Of a DNA stretch of 64,000 nucleotides, positions 1-5,892 are shown in pieces; positions within the stretch are counted from its first letter, which is position 1; each line of letters starts with the position of its first letter. The notes under the pieces are model-generated. The model saw nothing but the letters and a program-made list of their open reading frames with translations. It was not told where the DNA came from and made no database searches. The stretch is taken from positions 1 to 64,000 of the forward strand of contig JAZQCT010000014.1 in assembly GCA_045546475.1 (NCBI GenBank), written 5' to 3'. Both the position numbers and the translations under genes were made by a program. This DNA is from UBA3855 sp045546475. Lineage in GTDB: Bacteria; Bacillota; Clostridia; Oscillospirales; Ruminococcaceae.

Positions 1-36
1 TCTTTCTTCCAGTGTAAAATGAGTATATGGCTTCAT
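1..36 (-). CDS. IS30-family transposase, first 12 codons (partial, runs off window)
   Basis: Reading leftward from 36, an ATG behind a GGAGGTTAAC ribosome binding site opens the peptide MKPYTHFTLEER. This closely resembles the N-terminus I know for IS30-family DDE transposases (M K x Y x H L T x E E R E). The rest lies outside the window. The AT-rich stretch at about 60-140, which includes TTGTTGCACTTG, probably holds the element's terminal inverted repeat. The family call rests on 12 residues. Confidence 0.6.
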   Translation of the reverse strand, partial: MKPYTHFTLEER

Positions 37-140
37 GTTAACCTCCGTGTAATGTTTGTGTGGTAACTTCATTTTACACCTTCGGTTAGCTTGAAGTCAT
101 TTCTTTTTTGTAAATTGTTGCACTTGATATTATAACATGC
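1..140. mobile_element. End of an IS30-like insertion sequence
   Basis: The transposase start at 36 is followed outward by about 100 bp of AT-rich sequence with no gene, then by a GC-rich repeat typical of this chromosome's intergenic regions. The element boundary probably falls between 100 and 140, but no second end is in the window, so neither inverted repeat nor target duplication can be confirmed. Confidence 0.45.
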
Positions 141-149
141 CGGGGCTAT

Positions 150-205
150 ATATGGAGGGTACTGCGTACCCTCCACCCGCCAAAAGGCTATCGCCTTTTG
201 AATCC
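150..205. repeat. GC-rich intergenic palindromic repeat (family A, partial copy)
   Basis: Two adjacent perfect hairpins are visible: GGAGGGTAC/GTACCCTCC (154-162 with 166-174) and CAAAAGGC/GCCTTTTG (181-188 with 193-200). The second, with its GCCAAA..GGCTATCGCCTTTTGAA context, recurs at about 57600 and 63400 and as a variant at 3450, which marks it as part of a dispersed intergenic family. Confidence 0.6.
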
Positions 206-241
206 GCTTTTATATATTACAGTTTAGAGGATTAGTATAAA

Positions 242-268
242 CGCGACCCTCGCCATCCGGCGGGGGGC
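242..268 (-). terminator. Probable hflX terminator
   Basis: An imperfect GC-rich stem (CGCgaCCCTCGCC against GGCGGGGGGCG) lies just past the hflX stop and is followed on the minus strand by TTTATAC. The stem is strong but the T tract is short. Confidence 0.45.
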
Positions 269-274
269 GTTCTG

Positions 275-1519
275 TTATTCCACCACAAATTCCTGTGCTT
301 TCTTCTGCCGCTTCACATCGACCATGATGTCGACAAGCGTTCCCTCGGCGGTGTATTCCTCGGAGAACAGCTTTCCTTCCTCGCGGAGCAGCTGCAGGAA
401 GCTGCCCTCGGAATAGGGAATGCAGAGCTTCATGCGCTTTGCCGTCTGCGGGAGTCCGTGGACGATCGCGGTCAAGAGCTGTTCGAGTCCGTCGCCGTGC
501 TTCGCGCTGATCCAGACATTCTCAAAATCGCTGATTTTCGGAATATCCACCAGATCTGCCTTGTTCAGCACATGGATCTGCGGGATCTCCGCACAGCCGA
601 GATCATTCAGCAGCTCCTGCGTGATGCGCATTCTCTCCTGCACATCCGGCTCGGAGGCATCGAGAACATGCAGGATCAGGTCTGCCTGTGCAGTCTCCTC
701 CAGCGTCGAACGGAACGCCTCCACCAGATGATGGGGCAGGCGGCGGATGAGTCCTACTGTGTCAGAAAGCAGCACCGTCCTGCCATCCGGCAGCTCCAAG
801 GCTCTTGCGGTAACGTCCAGCGTTGCAAAGAGCTTGTTCTCCGCCAGCACGCCGGCATCGGTGAGCATATTGAATAATGTCGATTTTCCGGCATTGGTAT
901 AGCCGACAATGGCAACGGTCAGAACACCATCCTTCTTGCGGCGGCTGCCGATGAATTTCCGGTGCTGCTCCATCTCACGCAGTTCCTTTTCGAGCTGTGC
1001 CACGCGGCTGCGGATATGTCGGCGGTCGGTTTCGAGCTTGGTTTCACCCGGACCTCTCGTGCCGATGCCGCCGCCGAGTCGGGACAGAGCCGTTCCCATA
1101 CCGGTCAGGCGCGTCATGCGGTATTTGTACTGTGCAAGGGATACCTGCACCTTACCCTCGCGGGTTCTGGCGCGTCCGGCAAAAATATCGAGAATCAGCA
1201 TGGTGCGGTCGATGACCTTGCAGTCGGCAGCATCGGAGATGTTGCGCATCTGCATACCGGTCAGCTCCAGATCGAAGATGAGCATATCCGCCTCCATGAG
1301 CTTCACCTGCTCGGCGATCTCCTCCAGCTTGCCCGCGCCGATGCAGGTAGCGGCTTCCTGTGCCGGGCGGTTCTGGATGGCAGTCGCGATGACCTCGCAT
1401 CCGGCAGTATCAGCAAGCTCCGCCAGCTCCTCCATGGACTGCTGTGCGTCATATTCCCCCGTGTCGATGCCGACGAGAATAACGCGGGGCTTTCGTGTTT
1501 CCTGGTCTATTTCATGCAT
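275..1519 (-). CDS. hflX: GTPase HflX
   Basis: This 414-residue protein is an Obg-HflX superfamily GTPase, a ribosome-associated factor that in other bacteria splits stalled 70S ribosomes. The N-terminal HflX domain and the glycine-rich loop (RLGGGIGTRGPGE) precede the G domain, which shows G1 GYTNAGKST, G3 DTVGLIR and G4 NKAD. I chose the ATG at 1519 because AGGAGG lies 8-13 bases upstream. The longer frame to 1645 only reads through a GC-rich repeat. The gene sits downstream of rtcB and the small basic protein on the same strand and may share their transcript. Length and motifs are normal for the family. Confidence 0.95.
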   Translation of the reverse strand: MHEIDQETRKPRVILVGIDTGEYDAQQSMEELAELADTAGCEVIATAIQNRPAQEAATCIGAGKLEEIAEQVKLMEADMLIFDLELTGMQMRNISDAADCKVIDRTMLILDIFAGRARTREGKVQVSLAQYKYRMTRLTGMGTALSRLGGGIGTRGPGETKLETDRRHIRSRVAQLEKELREMEQHRKFIGSRRKKDGVLTVAIVGYTNAGKSTLFNMLTDAGVLAENKLFATLDVTARALELPDGRTVLLSDTVGLIRRLPHHLVEAFRSTLEETAQADLILHVLDASEPDVQERMRITQELLNDLGCAEIPQIHVLNKADLVDIPKISDFENVWISAKHGDGLEQLLTAIVHGLPQTAKRMKLCIPYSEGSFLQLLREEGKLFSEEYTAEGTLVDIMVDVKRQKKAQEFVVE

Positions 1520-1579
1520 ATGAGTTGATCCTCCTGTGGTATTGTCTGTCTTTTTTGGGTGAGAGTTTCTGCGAAGATT

Positions 1580-1646
1580 CCCCCTCCCCAACCCCTCCCC
1601 GAGGGGAGGGGCTTTTATTAGGAGGCGGCTGCCGCCCCTTTTCAAT
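1580..1646. repeat. GC-rich intergenic palindromic repeat (family A)
   Basis: A perfect stem CCCCTCCCC/GGGGAGGGG (1592-1600 with 1603-1611) is followed by GGAGGCGGCTGCCGCC. The same layout appears at 3375-3440. This copy lies in the region just upstream of hflX. Confidence 0.7.
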
Positions 1647-1803
1647 CAAATCGCTTTTTGTGCTTATCGTGCCGCCGGTAGGCTTTTTTATTCTCCTCCT
1701 GCCGCATGGCTGGATTGCAAAGGCCCCAGCTCCCGCGTTTTTGCAGATCGAGCTTCCGGCGGGCTTTCTTGCTCATTTTGGCATAGGGTACGAATTTTTC
1801 CAT
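1642..1803 (-). CDS. Small basic conserved protein (53 aa)
   Basis: This is a 53-residue, strongly basic protein with the pattern KMSKKARRKLDLQKRGSWG, then NPAMR, then KAYRR. It resembles small uncharacterised Firmicutes proteins carrying an RGSWG-x-NP-x-TR-x-KAYNRKK signature, recalled from memory. The ATG at 1803 was chosen because it follows GAGG and lies 7 bases past the rtcB stop. The in-frame ATG further upstream is inside rtcB. It is probably cotranscribed with rtcB. The charge suggests nucleic-acid contact, but the sequence shows no defined function. Confidence 0.7.
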   Translation of the reverse strand: MEKFVPYAKMSKKARRKLDLQKRGSWGLCNPAMRQEENKKAYRRHDKHKKRFD

Positions 1804-1810
1804 CCATACC

Positions 1811-3034
1811 TCATTTCTTCCACGGTGCTTCTTCACTGCCCGCCTTGAAGTTGTAGATGGGCTTCAGAATATCTACAATTTCCGCAGTCGGTGTAATATT
1901 CTCCGTGATGGACTCCATCCCCTTGTACGCCATAGGGCATTCATCCAGTGTATCGCGGCTGACGGAGGTCGTGTAGATGCCCTCCATCTGCTTTCGGTAT
2001 TCTGCCATGGAACAGCGTTCCTTGGCTTCGCCTCTGGACATCAGCCTTCCTGCGCCGTGCGGGGCGGAGCAGTTCCAGTCAGGATTGCCCTTTCCTCTGC
2101 AAAGCAGTGAGCCGTCGCGCATATTGATGGGAATGAGGAGCATTTCGCCCTCCTGCGCAGAAACCGCGCCCTTCCGGAGGATCATATGCTCGGTGTCGAT
2201 GTAGTTGTGAATGGTGGCAAACTCTTCCTTTACATGCCAGTGCATTTCCTTGACGATCTCGCGGAGCATGGCACGGCGGTTCAGGCTTGCAAATTCCTGC
2301 ACGATCTGCATATCGTGGATGTACTGCCGGAACAGCTCACCCTCGCAGTAGGCAAGATGCTTCGGCACTGCGGTGCGCTTGGTGTTTTTGAGGGCTTTGA
2401 TCGCGCCGGAGATCTCGCGCTGTCTGCCCTCGGCTTTGAGCCGGGCGATCAGGGCATTCACGTCCGTGTCGCTGGACTTGTTCAGGCGGCGGTATGCCTC
2501 CTCCTGGTACCATTTCGCGACCTCCACACCGAGGTGGCGGGAACCGGAGTGGATGACAAGATAGAGTGTGCCGTCACTGCCGCGCTCGACCTCGATAAAA
2601 TGATTGCCGCCGCCGAGTGTGCCGATGCTGCAAAGTGCGCGGCTTTCGTTGATATGGTCATAGCAGTACAGCTGCAGGAGGTCGATCTGATCGGCATAGC
2701 TGTGCGCCTTCTGGCGGATCGCGAAGCCGGACGGGATCTTCTCGCGGATGACCTTGTCAAGCCGCTGGGGTTCGATGTGTGTTTCCTTGAGAACTGCGGT
2801 CTCCATGCCGCAGCCGATGTCCACGCCGACAAGATTCGGAACGACCTTATCGGTAATGGTCATGGTCGTGCCGATGGTACAGCCCATTCCGGCGTGTACA
2901 TCGGGCATGATGCGGATACTTGCGCCCTCCGCGAAGGGCTGATTGCATAGTGCGGTGATCTGTGAAACAGCGGTCGGGTCGATGAGGTCGGTAAAGACCT
3001 TTGCCATACCGGACGCGCCATGGATCTCAAACAT
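1811..3034 (-). CDS. rtcB: RNA-splicing ligase RtcB family protein
   Basis: RtcB ligases join RNA ends with 2',3'-cyclic phosphate (or 3'-phosphate) to 5'-OH using GTP and Mn2+. This 407-residue protein has VGVDIGCGM (metal-binding Asp/Cys), GTLGGGNHFIEVE, HSGSRHLG and a C-terminal segment with SAPHGAGRLMSR (the His that is guanylylated in the family). The start at 3034 has AAAGGAG 8 bases upstream. The frame above it runs into a terminator hairpin and was excluded. Upstream lies a 29-codon mini-gene with its own promoter and terminator. Downstream is the small basic protein. The length fits the shorter bacterial RtcB group. Confidence 0.93.
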   Translation of the reverse strand: MFEIHGASGMAKVFTDLIDPTAVSQITALCNQPFAEGASIRIMPDVHAGMGCTIGTTMTITDKVVPNLVGVDIGCGMETAVLKETHIEPQRLDKVIREKIPSGFAIRQKAHSYADQIDLLQLYCYDHINESRALCSIGTLGGGNHFIEVERGSDGTLYLVIHSGSRHLGVEVAKWYQEEAYRRLNKSSDTDVNALIARLKAEGRQREISGAIKALKNTKRTAVPKHLAYCEGELFRQYIHDMQIVQEFASLNRRAMLREIVKEMHWHVKEEFATIHNYIDTEHMILRKGAVSAQEGEMLLIPINMRDGSLLCRGKGNPDWNCSAPHGAGRLMSRGEAKERCSMAEYRKQMEGIYTTSVSRDTLDECPMAYKGMESITENITPTAEIVDILKPIYNFKAGSEEAPWKK

Positions 3035-3100
3035 GTAGTACTCCTTTTCTGCCGCACCTGCCTGCCCGGAGGGGGGATTTGCCCGCAAACGGACGCAAAA

Positions 3101-3129
3101 AGGCACTTCTGCTCAAAACAGAAGTGCCT
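3101..3129 (-). terminator. Strong intrinsic terminator between the mini-gene and rtcB
   Basis: A perfect 11-bp stem (AGGCACTTCTG, 3101-3111, with CAGAAGTGCCT, 3119-3129) and 7-base loop are followed on the minus strand by TTTTTGCG. It ends the short transcript carrying the 29-codon ORF and lies 67 bases before the rtcB start, so rtcB expression needs read-through or another promoter. Confidence 0.85.
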
Positions 3130-3165
3130 GCATCCGTGCGGTAAGATACTATGAACCTGCAAAAA

Positions 3166-3255
3166 TTACGCGCAGGCTCCCCCATCCGAAAGGCATACGG
3201 CTGTCTTGATCGTGGTTGTATATGTATTGACTGTGAGCTGATAACTGATGAACAT
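3166..3255 (-). CDS. Possible 29-aa peptide (leader or small secreted/RiPP-like peptide)
   Basis: The ORF reads MFISYQLTVNTYTTTIK then TAVCLSDGGACA and stop. It is supported by a GAAAGGAAGG ribosome binding site, a consensus promoter 33 bases upstream (TTGACA-N17-TATAAT) and a strong terminator 37 bases after the stop. The C-terminal half is Ser/Thr/Cys/Gly-rich with two Cys six residues apart. I recognise no family. It could be a leader peptide controlling entry into rtcB, a ribosomally made signal or modified peptide, or the transcript could be a small RNA with an incidental ORF. No modification enzyme or transporter lies beside it. Confidence 0.45.
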   Translation of the reverse strand: MFISYQLTVNTYTTTIKTAVCLSDGGACA

Positions 3256-3287
3256 GCCGTTCACCTTCCTTTCTGTAGAATGGTTTT

Positions 3288-3316
3288 ATTATAGCACAGA
3301 ATTTTTGGGTTGTCAA
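3288..3316 (-). promoter_or_regulatory. Consensus SigA promoter for the 29-codon ORF
   Basis: On the minus strand, TTGACA (3316-3311) and TATAAT (3293-3288) are both perfect consensus hexamers separated by exactly 17 bases. Such a match predicts high constitutive transcription of a very short unit. Confidence 0.85.
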
Positions 3317-3337
3317 GGGGGAATTTGGAATTTTTTA

Positions 3338-3470
3338 CGCAAATCAATTTTTTCTTTATCAGAGCTTACCTAAACTGCCCCACCCCAACCCCTCCCCTTG
3401 GGGAGGGGCTTTTAGTGGAGGCGGCTGCGCCGCCGGCACCGGCAAGTGCTTCGCCTTTTGAACCCACTAT
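3338..3470. repeat. GC-rich intergenic palindromic repeat (family A, longest copy)
   Basis: It starts with CGCAAATCAATTTTTTC, continues through CCTAAACTGCCCC, a CCCCTCCCC/GGGGAGGGG hairpin (3389-3397 with 3400-3408) and GGCGGCTGCGCCGCC, and ends near CGCCTTTTGAACCC. The first part recurs at 24621-24665, the hairpin at 1592 and the end at 57600 and 63400. It lies between the dockerin-peptidase stop and the rtcB mini-gene promoter. Confidence 0.7.
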
Positions 3471-3483
3471 TGTGGGCAATTTT

Positions 3484-5577
3484 TCACTCCGCCTGTAACA
3501 TATGCCGGAGCATTGCAGTGGTGTCGGCTGCATCGGGCAGAGTGTCGCGGTTGTAGTCTGCAAGCCGGAACTGGATGGTATTCAGCGGTGTGCCGCAGTG
3601 CAGGTTCTGCTCCAGGGCGATTACGTCCGTCATGGTGAGAGTACCATCCAGCGTCAGGTCGCCGGCAAGCATTTCCGTACTGCGGGCAATGACGGTTTCA
3701 TACACGCCGTCCCCATCCGTATCCACGGATGCCGCCAGAACGCCATCCTGCATCCGGTGGAGCAGAACGCTGTCGGACTGTACGGAAAATCCCAATACTT
3801 CTTCATTTTCGCCGTCGCGTGTTCTCACGGAAACGCGCGTCAGATTGCTTGCCCGCAGCAAACAGCCTTCCTCCGTGCGCTGGATGTCCGCACCGGATAC
3901 ATCCTGCCCCTCGATCTGGAGATAGCCGATCTGCGCGCCAAGCTCCTCATCGCAGATGACCTTCATGGTGTACGACGTTTGTTCCCCCTCAAGAGAGATC
4001 TTCCCTGCAGGATCGAAGGCAGCCTTCACTGCTGCATCCGCATCAAGCTTGAGCAGGCAGTCCTCATAATCCATGGAAAGCTCCAGTGCATCGGGCGTTT
4101 TCAGCTCCATGACATAGCCGCTGTCCGCATCCGGCAGGGCAAAGCAGACCTCGTGCGCTGCATCGCTGCCGGAAAGGGGGGCATATGCCTTTATCCCGCT
4201 GCCGCCTGCGGAAGCACGGGTCCTGCGCACGCCGGAGGATACATTCCCCGCCTTGGAAATGGTATATTCCTCCGGAGCTGCCGACGCGGTCAGGATGGAG
4301 ATATAGGGATCGGGGGTCACATATTCGGAACCATCCAGATAACCGCGGTAATTGAGCAGCAGGATGTCATCGGAAATGATGCCGAGGAAGCTTTTATCAG
4401 AACTGAGGTCATATGCCGGGATCGTCCATTCCCAGGTATCGGAATCAAAATACAGGCAGCAGTCATCCGATACGCCGCCGATATTGGAATCATAGAGCAG
4501 TACCTTGCTGTCATAGACCGTGCCGTCCCAGGTGTAGGCACCGGAAAGAATATCATAAGCAACTACCGCATGTCCGCCCCAGTCAAAATCCACATAGGTC
4601 AGCAGCGTCGGAGAATGGTCAGCAAGGCATTCCATCAGACTGCGGAGCTTTTCCTCCTCACTCTGAAGATAGACGGCGGATGCGAGCATCTGCTGGATCT
4701 TCTCCGTTTTCTGCAGGGCATGGTAGTAATTGATGAGGGACTGGATCTCCTCCGAGGGCGGAGAGGAGAGGTCATGGAGGGTATGCGCGCCGACCTGCCA
4801 CTGGGAAGGAGTCATCACATCCCCATCCGCGAGCAGTGTGGTGACTGCCATGCCGTAACAGGAGCCGCCCCATGCATCGAGCAGGAGGGAATCCACCTGT
4901 TCGCGTTCCCGATCGGAGAGCTGCTTGACGAGCTTTCGGTAGTAGTTGCTGCGGATACAGTACAACCCTTCTCCGAAGGCAGCTGTATCATTCCGGAAGC
5001 TCCAGGTATCCCTGCCGACAGTGAATGCTGTTTCATCGGGCGTTTCGATGATCTCGATAGCACCATCCGTCCATGCAACAGCACCATCTGCCGTAAGATC
5101 GCCGCCGGACGCACTGCTCCAGACATGCGCCCTGTAAGCCTGTTCGCAGTAGCTGATGGTGTAAACATCCCCGACAGCCGCATCCTCCGGCAGCGTGAGA
5201 TTCAGCTTCAGGAGGGTACCGGGACCGCACCAATCATCGGAGCCGGCAAGCGTGCGCCATACCATGGAATCGCTGGCTGCGGCATAGCCGTCGTCATAAT
5301 CCAGCCATTTGATGTCCTTGCCCAGAATGCAGCGTTCGTCGATCTGCACGCCAAATTCTGCCGCATTAAAGCCGCTGTTCTCTGTCAGCCTGACATAGAT
5401 CGGCACGGTGTATTCCAGTGCGGCAAGCTCGTCCATGGTCAGTGTGATCCGGTCGATCTCAATGGCAATGTGTGCATCCTGTTGTTCCTCTGCGGATGCT
5501 GTATATCCGGAAAGCGAAGCCGTCATCAGCAGGGCGGTCAGTCCGGAAAGCATCCTTTGTTTCATTCGCATATTCAT
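3484..5577 (-). CDS. Secreted dockerin protein with cohesin-like and cysteine-peptidase-like domains
   Basis: This 697-residue protein has a signal peptide (about 1-30). Residues about 35-185 look cohesin-like: a VPIYVRLTENSGFNAAEFGV strand pattern, then GTLLKLNLTLPEDAAVGDVY. A papain/C39-like peptidase region follows, with WGGSCYGMA (probable nucleophile Cys), GGHAVVAYD (His) and LLYDSNIGG (Asp/Asn). A beta-rich stretch leads to a C-terminal dockerin with two Ca-binding repeats (DLTLDGTLTMTDV and DYNRDTLPDAAD). SCYGMA-type peptidase domains occur, from memory, in other ruminococcal cellulosome proteins. The start at 5577 has AAAGGAG 9 bases upstream. The substrate is unknown, and the cohesin call is by pattern only. 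Confidence 0.72.
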   Translation of the reverse strand: MNMRMKQRMLSGLTALLMTASLSGYTASAEEQQDAHIAIEIDRITLTMDELAALEYTVPIYVRLTENSGFNAAEFGVQIDERCILGKDIKWLDYDDGYAAASDSMVWRTLAGSDDWCGPGTLLKLNLTLPEDAAVGDVYTISYCEQAYRAHVWSSASGGDLTADGAVAWTDGAIEIIETPDETAFTVGRDTWSFRNDTAAFGEGLYCIRSNYYRKLVKQLSDREREQVDSLLLDAWGGSCYGMAVTTLLADGDVMTPSQWQVGAHTLHDLSSPPSEEIQSLINYYHALQKTEKIQQMLASAVYLQSEEEKLRSLMECLADHSPTLLTYVDFDWGGHAVVAYDILSGAYTWDGTVYDSKVLLYDSNIGGVSDDCCLYFDSDTWEWTIPAYDLSSDKSFLGIISDDILLLNYRGYLDGSEYVTPDPYISILTASAAPEEYTISKAGNVSSGVRRTRASAGGSGIKAYAPLSGSDAAHEVCFALPDADSGYVMELKTPDALELSMDYEDCLLKLDADAAVKAAFDPAGKISLEGEQTSYTMKVICDEELGAQIGYLQIEGQDVSGADIQRTEEGCLLRASNLTRVSVRTRDGENEEVLGFSVQSDSVLLHRMQDGVLAASVDTDGDGVYETVIARSTEMLAGDLTLDGTLTMTDVIALEQNLHCGTPLNTIQFRLADYNRDTLPDAADTTAMLRHMLQAE

Positions 5578-5610
5578 AGCAGCAGCTCCTTTCTCTGACT
5601 TTCTAACCCA

Positions 5611-5639
5611 ATTATAGCACACATTGTCAGAAAATGCAA
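5611..5639 (-). promoter_or_regulatory. SigA-type promoter for the dockerin-peptidase gene
   Basis: TTGCAT (5639-5634), a 17-base spacer and TATAAT (5616-5611) stand 34 bases before the start codon. Confidence 0.7.
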
Positions 5640-5677
5640 TTATTTTCGGAAAATGGAAGAAATTTGCGCAACGCTGC

Positions 5678-5712
5678 AAAAAAACAGCATCCCGCTGGTG
5701 TGCGGGATGCTG
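5678..5712 (-). terminator. Intrinsic terminator, probably of the upstream GH9 gene
   Basis: A perfect 11-bp stem CAGCATCCCGC/GCGGGATGCTG (5685-5695 with 5702-5712) is followed on the minus strand by seven T. It is separated from the GH9 stop at 5893 by the MITE-like element 5721-5884. Confidence 0.8.
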
Positions 5713-5720
5713 AAATGATT

Positions 5721-5884
5721 AGAGCCTGTTCACATAAAATGAATATGCAGATTTTCGAGCATAAATTTTACGCAGGCAAGGCAAAAAATCGCAGGCATAC
5801 TGACGTATGTCAAGATTTTTTAACGCAGAATGCGTGAAATTTTGCCGAAAAGATGCGTATGAGATTTTATTGTGAACAGGCTCT
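5721..5884. mobile_element. MITE-like element 1 (164 bp)
   Basis: Perfect 14-bp terminal inverted repeats AGAGCCTGTTCACA (5721-5734) and TGTGAACAGGCTCT (5871-5884) continue imperfectly through TAAAAT. There is no credible gene inside. Related ends occur on the elements at 16710-16836 and 21045-21274. No clear target duplication is visible. Confidence 0.65.
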
Positions 5885-5892
5885 GGAACAGA

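Noticed and set aside
1520..1645. Longer N-terminus of HflX
   Set aside because: It would translate a GC-rich palindromic repeat. AGGAGG just before 1519 marks the family-like start.
3366..3563. 65-codon frame spanning the family A repeat
   Set aside because: It consists mostly of repeat sequence and overlaps the end of the dockerin-peptidase gene in another frame.
3502..5598. 698-codon plus-strand open frame opposite the dockerin-peptidase
   Set aside because: A shadow of the real gene on the minus strand, with no start signal and no recognisable motif.
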